A stretch of 64,000 nucleotides of DNA from Acidaminococcus fermentans DSM 20731 (GTDB lineage Bacteria; Bacillota; Negativicutes; Acidaminococcales; Acidaminococcaceae), in contig NC_013740.1 of assembly GCF_000025305.1 (NCBI RefSeq), positions 496,001-560,000 of the forward strand, written 5' to 3'. The position numbers and the translations under genes are program-made. The notes beneath the pieces were generated by a model that worked only from the letters and a program-made list of their open reading frames with translations, was not told the DNA's origin and searched no databases. The stretch's first letter is position 1; each line of letters starts with the position of its first letter. Positions 26,144 to 34,523 of the stretch are shown here, piece after piece.

Positions 26144-28762
26144 ATGGACGAAAAATTCCTTCTCATCGACGGCAGCAGCCTGATCCACCGGGCTTTCTTC
26201 GCGCTGCCGCCCCTGACCAATAAAAACGGCGTGAACACCGGGGCGGTGTACGGCCTGTGCAACATGATCCTGAAGCTGCTCCAGGAAATCCAGCCCAGCT
26301 ATATGCTGGTGGCTTTTGACAAATCCCGGAAAACCTTCCGGACAGAAAAATTCCCGGAATACAAGGGACAGCGGAAAGCCACCCCTCCGGAACTGAAAGA
26401 ACAGTTCCCCCTGTCCATCCAATTGCTCCAGAGCATGGGGATCCCCACCCTGGAAGTGGACAATTATGAAGCGGATGACATTATCGGAACCCTGTCCAGC
26501 GGGGCTCCGGAGAATGTGCAGGTACGGATCGTCACCGGGGACCGGGATGAGTTCCAGCTGATTAAGGGCAATGTCCAGGTGCTGTTCACCAAAAAGGGCA
26601 TCTCCAATATCGCCGTCTATGATGAAAAAGCCTTCGGGGAAGAATACCAGGGGCTGCAGCCCCGGCAGATCATCGATCTGAAAGGGCTGATGGGGGATAC
26701 CAGCGACAATATCCCCGGAGTGCCCGGGGTGGGGCCCAAAACGGCCCTGAAGCTGATCACGGAATACCGGACGGTGGAAAATGTCCTGGACCATGCGGAA
26801 GAAGTCAAAGGCAAGGCCCTGAAGGAAAAACTCCGGAACAACCGGGAACAGGCCCTTCTGTCCAAGGACCTGGCCACCATCTGTCTCCAGGTGCCCATCG
26901 ACCGGGATCCCGGAGCCTATGTGCTCACCGGGCTTACGGAGGAAAGCCGGCAGCTGATGCAGGAACTCCAGTTCAAGAACCTGTGGGACCGGTTCGTACC
27001 GGTACTGGGCTGTGCCGCCGGGACGGACGCCGGCAGCAGCGATCCCCTTTCCCTGTTCGGGCAGCCGGTGGCGGCGGAAACCCTGGATACGGTGGAAATC
27101 ACCAGCGATGCCCAGGGGGAAGCTCTGGTGGAAGAAATCCGCGCCCGGGGCAAACAGGTGGCCCTGGCCTGGCAGCTGAAGGGCAGCCTGCCGGTGCTGG
27201 AAATGGAACGGCTGGATCTGGCCTTTGCCGGGAAACACTATGTGTTCTGCCCGGAAACCGCCGGGAAGGAAGCGGTACTGTCCCTGCTCCAGGATCCTGC
27301 CATCTCCAAGGCGGCAGCGGATCCCAAAGAACTGTACAAATACATGATGGGGCAGGGAAAGAATCTCCAGGGCATTACCGATGACCCGGCTCTGGCCGGC
27401 TATCTCTACGAACCGGGCGCCTCCGGATACGGAATCCAGGCACTGGGCGAAGAATTCCTGCCCGCCGCCAGCGGAGAAGGGGCCCAGGATACGGCGGCCC
27501 TGGTGCCGGTGCTCCGGGAAAAGCTGGAGGAACGGGGACTGACCCGGCTCTATGAAGACATCGAGCTGCCGTTGACGGAAAATCTGGCGGAAATGGAGTT
27601 TACCGGCATTGCGGTGGACCAGGCCATGCTGGATGAGGTCACAGGGGAAATGACGAAAAAGGTCCAGGCACTGGAACAGCAGGCCTGGGATCAGGCAGGA
27701 GAACAGTTCAACCTGAATTCCCCCAAACAGCTGGGGGTGCTGCTGTTTGAAAAACTGGGGCTGCCCATCATCAAAAAGACCAAGACCGGGTATTCCACCG
27801 ATGTGTCCGTTCTGGAAGCCCTCCAGGGAGAACATCCTCTGATTGAAACCCTGATCAGTTACCGGCAGCTGTCCAAACTGCTTTCCACCTATCTTCTGGG
27901 GCTCCATCCCCTGATCAACCCTGCCACCGGACGGATCCACACCCATTTCAACCAGATGGCAACAGTCACCGGCCGTCTGTCCAGTACGGAACCCAATCTC
28001 CAGAACATCCCCACCCGGACAGAAGTGGGCAAACGGATGCGGGAAATGTTCGTGCCCGGGGAAGGGTACGACCTGCTCATGAGCTGCGACTATTCCCAGG
28101 TGGAGCTCCGGGTGATGGCCAGCATCGCCCAGGACGAACTGCTGCTGGATTCCTTCCGCCACGGCCAGGATGTCCATGCCCGGACGGCTTCGGAAATTTT
28201 CGGAGTGCCCCTGGACCAGGTGACGCCCTACATGCGGAGCAAGGCCAAGACGGTGAACTTCGGGATCATCTACGGCATCAGCGATTTCGGCCTGGCCCGG
28301 CAGCTGGGGGTGCCCCGGGGCGAAGCGGCCCAATATATTGAAAGCTATTTTGCCCGGTACACCGGGGTGAAGGCGTATATGGAACGGGAAAAACAGAAGG
28401 CCCGGGAAATGGGCTATGTGGAGACACTGTTCGGCCGCCGCCGGTATCTGCCGGACATCAACGCCAAGAACTTCAACCGCCGGAGCTTTGCGGAACGGAC
28501 TGCCATCAATACCCCCATCCAGGGGACGGCGGCGGATATCATCAAGGTGGCCATGCTGAAGGTGGCCCGGAACCTGAAGGAAGCCCGGGTGAAGAGCCGG
28601 GTGCTGCTCCAGGTCCACGACGAACTGGTACTGGAAATCCCGGCGGCTGAACAGGAAACCGTAGGGAAAATCGTCAAGGAAACCATGGAACATGCCGTGG
28701 ATCTGGCCGTTCCCCTGGTGGCCGATGTGGCCGTAGGGAAGAACTGGGCCCGGGCCAAGTAA
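26144..28762 (+). CDS. polA: DNA polymerase I
   Basis: DNA polymerase I, 872 residues, for Okazaki-fragment processing and repair. The 5'-3' exonuclease domain covers about residues 1-290 (YEADDIIGTL, TGDRDEFQLI, GDTSDNIPGVPGVGPKTA). The polymerase domain shows motif A (SCDYSQVELRVMA), motif B (RSKAKTVNFGIIYGIS) and motif C (QVHDELVLE). The central 3'-5' exonuclease domain lacks the metal-binding DxE motif, so proofreading is probably absent, as in Bacillus stearothermophilus Pol I. mutM and coaE follow closely. Confidence 0.97.
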   Translation: MDEKFLLIDGSSLIHRAFFALPPLTNKNGVNTGAVYGLCNMILKLLQEIQPSYMLVAFDKSRKTFRTEKFPEYKGQRKATPPELKEQFPLSIQLLQSMGIPTLEVDNYEADDIIGTLSSGAPENVQVRIVTGDRDEFQLIKGNVQVLFTKKGISNIAVYDEKAFGEEYQGLQPRQIIDLKGLMGDTSDNIPGVPGVGPKTALKLITEYRTVENVLDHAEEVKGKALKEKLRNNREQALLSKDLATICLQVPIDRDPGAYVLTGLTEESRQLMQELQFKNLWDRFVPVLGCAAGTDAGSSDPLSLFGQPVAAETLDTVEITSDAQGEALVEEIRARGKQVALAWQLKGSLPVLEMERLDLAFAGKHYVFCPETAGKEAVLSLLQDPAISKAAADPKELYKYMMGQGKNLQGITDDPALAGYLYEPGASGYGIQALGEEFLPAASGEGAQDTAALVPVLREKLEERGLTRLYEDIELPLTENLAEMEFTGIAVDQAMLDEVTGEMTKKVQALEQQAWDQAGEQFNLNSPKQLGVLLFEKLGLPIIKKTKTGYSTDVSVLEALQGEHPLIETLISYRQLSKLLSTYLLGLHPLINPATGRIHTHFNQMATVTGRLSSTEPNLQNIPTRTEVGKRMREMFVPGEGYDLLMSCDYSQVELRVMASIAQDELLLDSFRHGQDVHARTASEIFGVPLDQVTPYMRSKAKTVNFGIIYGISDFGLARQLGVPRGEAAQYIESYFARYTGVKAYMEREKQKAREMGYVETLFGRRRYLPDINAKNFNRRSFAERTAINTPIQGTAADIIKVAMLKVARNLKEARVKSRVLLQVHDELVLEIPAAEQETVGKIVKETMEHAVDLAVPLVADVAVGKNWARAK

Positions 28763-28772
28763 GGAGGATGCC

Positions 28773-29594
28773 ATGCCGGAACTGCCGGAAGTGGAGCAGG
28801 TGCGGATCAGCCTGCTGCCCCATATTGTGGGAAAAACCATCGAAAAGGTCCGGGTGGATCTGCCCAAAATGATCCTCCACCCGGATCCGGACGCCTTTGC
28901 ACGCCGGCTCCAGGGAGCCCGGTTCACCGGTGTCCGGCGTCGGGGCAAATACCTGGGGCTGGAACTGGAAGGGGGCGACTGGCTGCTGGTCCATCTCCGG
29001 ATGACCGGCGCCCTGCTGGCCCTGCCCAAGGACCAGCAGGAACCGCCCTACACCCGGATGGCCTTTTTCCTGTCCGGGAGGGAGAACCTGTATTTTACGG
29101 ATATCCGGACCTTTGGGGTGGCCGCTCTGGTGGGAGAGGACGGCTGGAGGGACAAGGGGTATGAAAGCCTGGGACCGGAACCTCTGGAACCGGCCCTCAC
29201 CGCAGAGTACCTCCGGGCCAGAGCCAAAGGGAAAACCACGGTGGTGAAAGGGTTCATCCTGGACCAGTCCGTGATCGCCGGCCTGGGGAACATCTATGCG
29301 GATGAGGCCCTGTTCGCCGCCGGGATCCGACCCACCCGCCGGGTGAACCGCCTGACCCGGAAGGAATGGGAAGCTCTGACCCTCGGAGTCCGGGCGGTGA
29401 TCCATCAGGGACTGGAGCATCACGGGACCACCTTCCGAAACTATCAGGATGCGGATGGGAAAATGGGGGACAACAGCCGGTATCTCCAGGTGTACCACCG
29501 GAAGGGGCTGCCCTGCCGGCGCTGCGGCACCCTGCTGAAACAGATCAAAGTGGCCGGACGGGGCAGCGTATACTGTCCCCACTGCCAGAAATAA
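28773..29594 (+). CDS. mutM: Formamidopyrimidine-DNA glycosylase
   Basis: Fpg/MutM, 273 residues, removes oxidised purines such as 8-oxoguanine and cleaves the abasic site. The catalytic N-terminus PELPEVE, the conserved lysine in RRRGKYLGLEL and the C-terminal zinc finger (CRRC and CPHC) are all present. It starts ten bases after polA with AAGGAGG, in the polA-mutM-coaE order common in Firmicutes. Confidence 0.96.
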   Translation: MPELPEVEQVRISLLPHIVGKTIEKVRVDLPKMILHPDPDAFARRLQGARFTGVRRRGKYLGLELEGGDWLLVHLRMTGALLALPKDQQEPPYTRMAFFLSGRENLYFTDIRTFGVAALVGEDGWRDKGYESLGPEPLEPALTAEYLRARAKGKTTVVKGFILDQSVIAGLGNIYADEALFAAGIRPTRRVNRLTRKEWEALTLGVRAVIHQGLEHHGTTFRNYQDADGKMGDNSRYLQVYHRKGLPCRRCGTLLKQIKVAGRGSVYCPHCQK

Positions 29595-29604
29595 GGAGGA
29601 CGCC

Positions 29605-30192
29605 ATGACAGTCATTGGTCTTACCGGAGGCATTGCTTCAGGAAAAAGCACCGTCAGTGCCTATTTGAAAGAAAAGGGGATTCCCGTATTCGATGCGGAC
29701 GGAGCGGCCTGGGAGGTGGAAAAGGCCGGGTCCCCCTGTCTCCGGGAGCTGACGGATGCTTTCGGGGAAGGGATCCTGACCCCGGAAGGGGAACTGGACC
29801 GGAAGGAAATGGCCCGGCGGGCTTTCCATGATCCCGGGGTCCTGCAGCAGCTGAATGCCATCGTCCACCGGGCAGTGGAGCAGAAAAGGGATGGGTTCCT
29901 GGCTGCCCACCGGCAGGATCCGGTGGTGATCCTGGATGCTCCGCTGCTGCTGGAATGCGGCTGGGAAAAGGTGACGGATACCGTATGGCTGGTCTACCTC
30001 CCGGAAGAGGAGCAGATCCGACGGGCCATGATCCGGTCCGGCATGACCCGGGAAGAAGTGACGGACCGGATCCGGAAGCAGATGTCTCTGGAAGAAAAAA
30101 AGAAAAAAGCCCAGGTGGTCCTGGACAACCAGGGCAGCCTGGAGGCCCTGTACCGGCAGGTGGACCGGGAACTGGCACGGATCCTCCCCTGA
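29605..30192 (+). CDS. coaE: Dephospho-CoA kinase
   Basis: CoaE, 195 residues, phosphorylates the ribose 3' position of dephospho-CoA in the last step of coenzyme A synthesis. The P-loop is GLTGGIASGKST, and the conserved DAPLLLE segment of the family follows near residue 113. It starts ten bases after mutM with AAGGAGG. The length is normal. Confidence 0.95.
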   Translation: MTVIGLTGGIASGKSTVSAYLKEKGIPVFDADGAAWEVEKAGSPCLRELTDAFGEGILTPEGELDRKEMARRAFHDPGVLQQLNAIVHRAVEQKRDGFLAAHRQDPVVILDAPLLLECGWEKVTDTVWLVYLPEEEQIRRAMIRSGMTREEVTDRIRKQMSLEEKKKKAQVVLDNQGSLEALYRQVDRELARILP

Positions 30193-30267
30193 GTTTACCG
30201 GATTGTTGCAAAGAGCGGTTGAAACACCATCAGCAGATTTGATATGATAATAGATAAAAAAGAATGA

Positions 30268-30304
30268 GCGCCGGTCGGAAAGCGGATGTTTCCTCCAACG
30301 GCGC
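30268..30304 (+). promoter_or_regulatory. Two-part hairpin in the transglycosylase leader
   Basis: GCGCCG/CGGCGC (30268-30273 and 30299-30304) encloses GGAAA/TTTCC (30277-30281 and 30289-30293). It has no T-tract and lies 26 bases before the TTG start. Confidence 0.35.
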
Positions 30305-30329
30305 AGCAGATATATTGTGAGGGATAGGA

Positions 30330-30929
30330 TTGGAACGGAAAAGAAACAAAAAACGGCCAGGATGTCTGCCGGTGGTGCTGATTTTCCTGCTGCTGATGGT
30401 GGCCGGCTATTTTGGCTGGAAAACGGATACGGCCCAGCGGAAATTCGTGTACAACTGGCCCTATGCCCGGGAAATCCATCTGTACAGCGCCCAGTACCGG
30501 GTGGATCCTTTTCTGGCAGTGGCTGTGATCAAAAATGAAAGCAATTTCAAACCGGAGGCCAAATCCAAGGCCGGGGCCCTGGGCCTGATGCAGATTACTC
30601 CGGAAACCGGCGCATGGATCGCCAAATGCACGGATTTCCCCAATTTCCGGGATTCCATGCTGCTGAAGCCGGAGCTCAACATCAAATTCGGCTGCTGGTA
30701 TCTGGCGGAACTGGAACATGAATTCCACGGCAATGAAGTGCTGATGCTGGCGGCCTACAATGCAGGCCGGGGCACGGTGAAGGAATGGATGAAGGACAAC
30801 GGCTGGGGCTATGATTTCAACAGCATCTCCCAGATTCCCTTCAGCGACACCCGGGCCTATGTGCAGAAGGTTTTGGACGACCGGAACAACTACCAAAATT
30901 TATACAAAAAAACTTTAAAAAACTATTGA
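30330..30929 (+). CDS. Lytic transglycosylase, SLT family, membrane-anchored
   Basis: A 199-residue soluble-lytic-transglycosylase-like enzyme that cleaves peptidoglycan. A basic N-terminus (ERKRNKKRPG) is followed by one membrane helix (VVLIFLLLMVAGYFGW), so the domain is anchored outside the membrane. The SLT motifs are complete: the catalytic glutamate in IKNESNF, GLMQI, and AAYNAGRG. The start is TTG 30330, six bases after GAGGG; there is no ATG before the membrane helix. The tRNA promoter overlaps its stop codon. Confidence 0.9.
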   Translation: MERKRNKKRPGCLPVVLIFLLLMVAGYFGWKTDTAQRKFVYNWPYAREIHLYSAQYRVDPFLAVAVIKNESNFKPEAKSKAGALGLMQITPETGAWIAKCTDFPNFRDSMLLKPELNIKFGCWYLAELEHEFHGNEVLMLAAYNAGRGTVKEWMKDNGWGYDFNSISQIPFSDTRAYVQKVLDDRNNYQNLYKKTLKNY

Positions 30930-30954
30930 CGGGAATTCCCGATTGTGGTATTAT
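30926..30954 (+). promoter_or_regulatory. Promoter of the tRNA-Leu cluster
   Basis: TTGACG (30926-30931), 17-base spacer, TATTAT (30949-30954). It overlaps the transglycosylase stop codon. Confidence 0.65.
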
Positions 30955-30983
30955 TTCTTTGTTGCCGATTGAGAAACAAACAA

Positions 30984-31070
30984 GCGGGCATGGCGGAACT
31001 GGCAGACGCGCTAGCTTCAGGAGCTAGTGGGGGCAACCCCGTGGAGGTTCAATTCCTCTTGCCCGCACCA
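30984..31070 (+). tRNA. tRNA-Leu (anticodon CAG), copy 1
   Basis: A class II tRNA of 87 bases. The acceptor stem GCGGGCA pairs with TGCCCGC, and ACCA at 31067-31070 gives an encoded CCA end. The anticodon stem CTAGC/GCTAG encloses TTCAGGA, so the anticodon is CAG, reading CTG, the main leucine codon here. The long variable arm GTGGGGGCAACCCCGT is typical of leucine. Confidence 0.95.
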
Positions 31071-31100
31071 AACTTTTCACCTCAGCAATCACACAACTTT

Positions 31101-31186
31101 GCGGTTGTGGCGGAAAGGCAGACGCGTCAGCTTGAGGGGCTGGTGAGGGAAACCTCATGCGGGTTCAAGTCCCGCCAACCGCACCA
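31101..31186 (+). tRNA. tRNA-Leu (anticodon GAG)
   Basis: A class II tRNA of 86 bases with acceptor stem GCGGTTG/CAACCGC and an encoded CCA. The anticodon loop TTGAGGG gives anticodon GAG, which reads CTC and CTT. The variable arm is GTGAGGGAAACCTCAT. Confidence 0.95.
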
Positions 31187-31238
31187 ACTTTCCAAACACG
31201 CGGGGAAAAACGAGAGGGCTCGACAACAAATTTCATAT

Positions 31239-31325
31239 GCGGGCATGGCGGAATTGGCAGACGCGCTAGCTTCAGGAGCTAGTGGGGGCAACCCCGTGGA
31301 GGTTCAAGTCCTCTTGCCCGCACCA
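31239..31325 (+). tRNA. tRNA-Leu (anticodon CAG), copy 2
   Basis: An 87-base duplicate of the first tRNA-Leu(CAG). It differs at two positions: AATTGGC in place of AACTGGC in the D arm, and TTCAAGT in place of TTCAATT in the T loop. The encoded CCA is at 31323-31325. Confidence 0.95.
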
Positions 31326-31335
31326 TTCAAAAGTG

Positions 31336-31365
31336 AGCATACCGTGAAAGCGGTGTGCTTTTTTT
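31336..31365 (+). terminator. Terminator of the tRNA cluster
   Basis: AGCATACCG, loop, CGGTGTGCT (one G-T pair), followed by seven T. Confidence 0.85.
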
Positions 31366-31514
31366 GTGCGTGGAAAGGGAAATGGGCCGCCGGGCTGCGG
31401 CTGCCTTTCATTGTATGATGCTGGATCGGACGCGCCTTTGGTTTGTCCTTGCCTCTCCAGAAGAACTCAAAACAAGCAAAGGATGAAAAGAAAAGCACAG
31501 TCCTGTTTTTATTA

Positions 31515-31543
31515 GAAAGAACCTGTCAGCCACGGGTTCTTTC
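31515..31543. terminator. Possible hairpin/terminator
   Basis: GAAAGAACC pairs with GGTTCTTTC over an 11-base loop. The T-tract is poor. The rest of the tRNA-to-WYL gap (31366-31514) shows no gene. Confidence 0.35.
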
Positions 31544-31551
31544 CATCAGCA

Positions 31552-31565
31552 ATTGACCATTGACA
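31552..31565 (-). repeat. Heptad repeat, family A (two units)
   Basis: ATTGACC and ATTGACA in register, the complement of the GTCAACx-type unit found elsewhere. Confidence 0.45.
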
Positions 31566-31568
31566 AAC

Positions 31569-31595
31569 AGAGGGGGGCGCCTGGCGCCCCCCTCT
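31569..31595 (-). terminator. GC-rich hairpin terminator of the WYL regulator gene
   Basis: AGAGGGGGGCGC and GCGCCCCCCTCT form a 12-bp perfect stem with a 3-base loop that overlaps the WYL stop codon. The T-tract is weak on the minus strand. Confidence 0.6.
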
Positions 31596-32586
31596 ATTTA
31601 TATACTCCCAAAATCCGTTCTGCTTCCTTGACCATCTTTTCCCGCACCCAGCCGGGACTGGTGATTTCCACTCCGGTCCCCAGGGCCATGATCCAGCCCA
31701 GGAACTGGTCGCTGACTTCCACTTTTACCGTCAGCCGCACCTGGTCCGGCCCGTCGGGGACCAGCATGATGTCCTTGCCGAACCGGTCGATGAATATGCC
31801 CACCTTGTCCTGGCTGATTTTCAGTTCCACATCGGTCTGTTCTCCATTGAACATGCCGAAATGCATATTGGCATATTTGGGGATATCCAGCTGGGCAATG
31901 GCTTTCTGGCCTTCCCGGGGCTGGTCTTCCAGCAGTTCCAGATCCTTGATCTTGTCCACCCGGTAGTGGCGGATTTCTCCGGTTTCCCCATAGTAAGCGG
32001 CCAGATAGTAGTTTTCATCGGACAGGATCATCAGCCAGGGACTGACCTGGAACCAGTTCCCCTTGTTCCGGGGCACCAGTTCTTTCCGGGTGTTCCACCG
32101 GGTATAGTGGAAGCGGACCTGGACATTGGTGTTGATGGCCTGGTGGAGTTTGTCCACGGTCAGATACACGTTCCGGTTCATGGTCTTCACCCGGCCGGCG
32201 ATGACCACCTGGCGCTGGAGACTTTTTCCCTGTTCCCGGCTGGCCAGTTTTTCCAGTTTCCTGATGAGAGCATGGGATTTTTTATCCGGGATGAACCGGG
32301 CGGCCTGGACGGAATCCACCAGCAGCTTCAGTTCGGCCAGTTCGAATTCCCGTTTGCCCAGGTGGTAGGTGCAGTTCCGTCCGCTGTTGGAACTGATGAT
32401 GTCCAGACCGAAGTTCCGCAGTTCGTCAAAATCGCTGTACAGGGTCTTCCGGTCCGCATTGACCCCGTGTTTCTGGAGCCATTCTGCAATCTGCTGCAGG
32501 GTGAGACCGTGGTCATCATCGGTTTCCTCCTGGAAAATCTTTTCCAGGTACAGCATCTTCTGTTTCTGGTTGATCCCTTTGGTCAT
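31594..32586 (-). CDS. WYL-domain transcriptional regulator
   Basis: A 330-residue regulator with an N-terminal helix-turn-helix (ILTLQQIAEWL-type segment, ADRKTLYSDFDELRNFGL) and a central WYL domain around SPWLMILSDENYYLAAYYG (residues ~187-205) and RHYRVDKI. WYL domains sense nucleic acids or small ligands. The start ATG 32586 follows GGAGG. It is divergent from a GntP-type permease with 178 bases between them and probably regulates it or itself; the ligand is unknown. Confidence 0.88.
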   Translation of the reverse strand: MTKGINQKQKMLYLEKIFQEETDDDHGLTLQQIAEWLQKHGVNADRKTLYSDFDELRNFGLDIISSNSGRNCTYHLGKREFELAELKLLVDSVQAARFIPDKKSHALIRKLEKLASREQGKSLQRQVVIAGRVKTMNRNVYLTVDKLHQAINTNVQVRFHYTRWNTRKELVPRNKGNWFQVSPWLMILSDENYYLAAYYGETGEIRHYRVDKIKDLELLEDQPREGQKAIAQLDIPKYANMHFGMFNGEQTDVELKISQDKVGIFIDRFGKDIMLVPDGPDQVRLTVKVEVSDQFLGWIMALGTGVEITSPGWVREKMVKEAERILGVYK

Positions 32587-32685
32587 GGCAGTTTTCCTCC
32601 CTGGACGTTTTTCTTCTATGATACCTTTTCCGGGAAGAAAAGGGAACAGAAAAAGAAGAAAAGAGTCCGGCCGCTGAAAAAACAG

Positions 32686-32713
32686 TTTACATTTTTGGGA
32701 AACAGCGTATACT
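32686..32713 (+). promoter_or_regulatory. Promoter of the GntP permease
   Basis: TTTACA (32686-32691), 16-base spacer, TATACT (32708-32713). CGCTG and CAGCG flank the -35 region. Confidence 0.5.
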
Positions 32714-32764
32714 ATAATCCGAGAGGCCGAAATATTCTAACTTTTTTGAGGGGATGTGTGGAAA

Positions 32765-34165
32765 ATGACTGGCTTACCGTTAATTTTTGCTTTTGTGATT
32801 GCCATCATCGTTATGATCGTAGCCATTTCCAAATTCCGTATCCATCCTTTCCTGGCTATCCTGGGTGTTTCCGTGATCTTCGGTCTGATCGGCGGAATCC
32901 CTCTGGTCAAGCACGGGAAAGTGTTGGGAATCGCTGATGTGGTCAGTGCCGGGTTCGCCGGGACTTTTACCAGCATCGGCATCGTGATCATCATGGGGGC
33001 CCTGATCGGGACCATCCTGGAAAAGACCGGGGCGGCCCTGAAAATGGCTGACTGCGTGGTGCGCCTGGTGGGGAAGAACAACACCAGCCTGGCTGTACTG
33101 ATCATGGGGTGGATCGTATCCATTCCGGTGTTCTGTGACAGTGGGTTCGTCATCCTGAACCCCATCCGGAAGGCGCTGGTCCGCCGGACCCACTGCTCTG
33201 CGGTGGCAACGGCTGTGGCCATGTCCATGGGGCTGTATATCTCCCATTGCTTCATTCCGCCCACACCAGGGCCCATTGCCGCTGCCAACACCATTTATGA
33301 AGGGATGGGCATGGAACCCAACCTGATCCTGATTATCGGGCTGGGGACTGCGTCCTCCATCCTGCCCATGATCGCCGCCTATTTCTATGCCAATTATATC
33401 GGCTCCAAAGTGAAATCCAAGGAAGAACAGGCGGAAAGAGCGGATCCCGCAGAGACCCAGCAGACCTATGAAGACCTGATCAAAAGCTATGGCCAGCTGC
33501 CCAGTGCCTTTATGAGCTTTGCCCCCATCGTGGTTCCCATTATCCTCATGGGGCTGTCCAGTGCCATGGCCATGAGCGGGAACCGGACGGATATCATCAC
33601 CTTCCTGGGGACGCCCATCATCGCCATTAGCGTAGGGGTGCTCCTGGGGATCCTGGTCCTGATGCAGAGCAGCATCCAGGACAAGATGAAAGCCTTTTAC
33701 CAGATTACCGATGACACCCTGAAAGTGGTGGGGCCCATCCTGTTCATCACCGCCGCCGGCGGCGTACTGGGGAAGGTCATCGCTTCCACCAGCATGGTGG
33801 CCTTCATCAAGGCCAATTCCAGCACCCTGGCCAGCCTGGGGATTTTCTTCCCCTTCCTGCTGTCCGCCATCCTGAAGACGGCCCAGGGGTCTTCCACCGT
33901 GGCCATCACCACTACGGCCGGGATCATGGCACCCCTCATGGGGACCCTGGGACTGGGGACTCCCATGCTGGCCGCCATTACGGTTATTGCCATCGGGGCT
34001 GGTGCCATGACGGTGTCCCATGCCAATGACTCCTATTTCTGGGTGGTCACCAACTTCGGGGACATGGAAGTCCAGGACGGCTACCGGGCCCAGACCATGG
34101 GGACCCTGGTAACCGGCATCGCCGCCATGATCAATGTGTATATTTTGTATCTGATTCTGGGGTGA
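32765..34165 (+). CDS. GntP family permease (organic acid:H+ symporter)
   Basis: A 466-residue membrane protein of the GntP (gluconate:H+ symporter) family with about 12 hydrophobic segments. Family features include SIPVFCDSGFVILNPIRKAL and SHCFIPPTPGPIAAANTI. Members carry gluconate, glycerate or other hydroxy acids; a specific substrate cannot be assigned. ATG 32765 is preferred over GTG 32756 because GAGGGG ends 11 bases before it. It is divergent from the WYL regulator and ends at a long terminator. Confidence 0.9.
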   Translation: MTGLPLIFAFVIAIIVMIVAISKFRIHPFLAILGVSVIFGLIGGIPLVKHGKVLGIADVVSAGFAGTFTSIGIVIIMGALIGTILEKTGAALKMADCVVRLVGKNNTSLAVLIMGWIVSIPVFCDSGFVILNPIRKALVRRTHCSAVATAVAMSMGLYISHCFIPPTPGPIAAANTIYEGMGMEPNLILIIGLGTASSILPMIAAYFYANYIGSKVKSKEEQAERADPAETQQTYEDLIKSYGQLPSAFMSFAPIVVPIILMGLSSAMAMSGNRTDIITFLGTPIIAISVGVLLGILVLMQSSIQDKMKAFYQITDDTLKVVGPILFITAAGGVLGKVIASTSMVAFIKANSSTLASLGIFFPFLLSAILKTAQGSSTVAITTTAGIMAPLMGTLGLGTPMLAAITVIAIGAGAMTVSHANDSYFWVVTNFGDMEVQDGYRAQTMGTLVTGIAAMINVYILYLILG

Positions 34166-34179
34166 GGATAAAGGGATTG

Positions 34180-34200
34180 GTCAACGGTCAGCTGTCAAAA
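34180..34200 (+). repeat. Heptad repeat, family A (three units)
   Basis: GTCAACG, GTCAGCT and GTCAAAA in register, joined directly to the following terminator. Confidence 0.65.
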
Positions 34201-34250
34201 AAGGGGCTGTGAAAAAATGATTTCTCATTTTTTCACAGTCCCTCTTTTTC
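34197..34250 (+). terminator. Terminator after the GntP permease
   Basis: A stem of over 20 bp: GGGGCTGTGAAAAAATGA with its complement, and T-run. It is nearly identical to the one at 41994. The gap 34251-34523 holds the suf promoter and leader. Confidence 0.9.
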
Positions 34251-34317
34251 TGTTTCATCTCTAACAGGATTTTTCAAAAAATCTTCAAAAAAATTCCCCT
34301 GACTGCACTATGATATA

Positions 34318-34346
34318 TTGTCGAACCAGGGAAAATCATTTATAAT
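34318..34346 (+). promoter_or_regulatory. Promoter of the suf operon
   Basis: TTGTCG (34318-34323), 17-base spacer, TATAAT (34341-34346). The start codon is about 170 bases further on, leaving a long leader. Confidence 0.65.
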
Positions 34347-34352
34347 AGGGAA

Positions 34353-34523
34353 AGGATTCAGGTGAATATTTTTTGATTACAGTAGAACCGGGATCCGATC
34401 CCTTTTCTTATTTCCCCACGGTTCCGTTCCTTTGCGCAGGGCGGGATCCGGAGCGGTAAGATACAAAGAAGGTTTAAATTCAGTACACAGGCGTTGAAGG
34501 GCCTGTGGGTAGGAGAGGTTAGT
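34353..34523 (+). promoter_or_regulatory. Long leader of the suf operon
   Basis: About 170 transcribed bases with no gene. A hairpin CACAGGC/GCCTGTG (34486-34507) stands just before the ribosome-binding site GGAGAGG. I recognise no riboswitch class. Confidence 0.4.

Noticed and set aside
26024-29029. 1001-codon open frame on the minus strand
   Set aside because: It is the antisense of polA and mutM; GC-rich codon bias leaves few stops. It has no ribosome-binding site or known motifs.
30945-31418. Open frame over the tRNA-Leu cluster
   Set aside because: It reads through tRNA genes and gives the repeated MAELADALASGASGG-type peptide, a well-known artefact of tRNA-Leu sequence.
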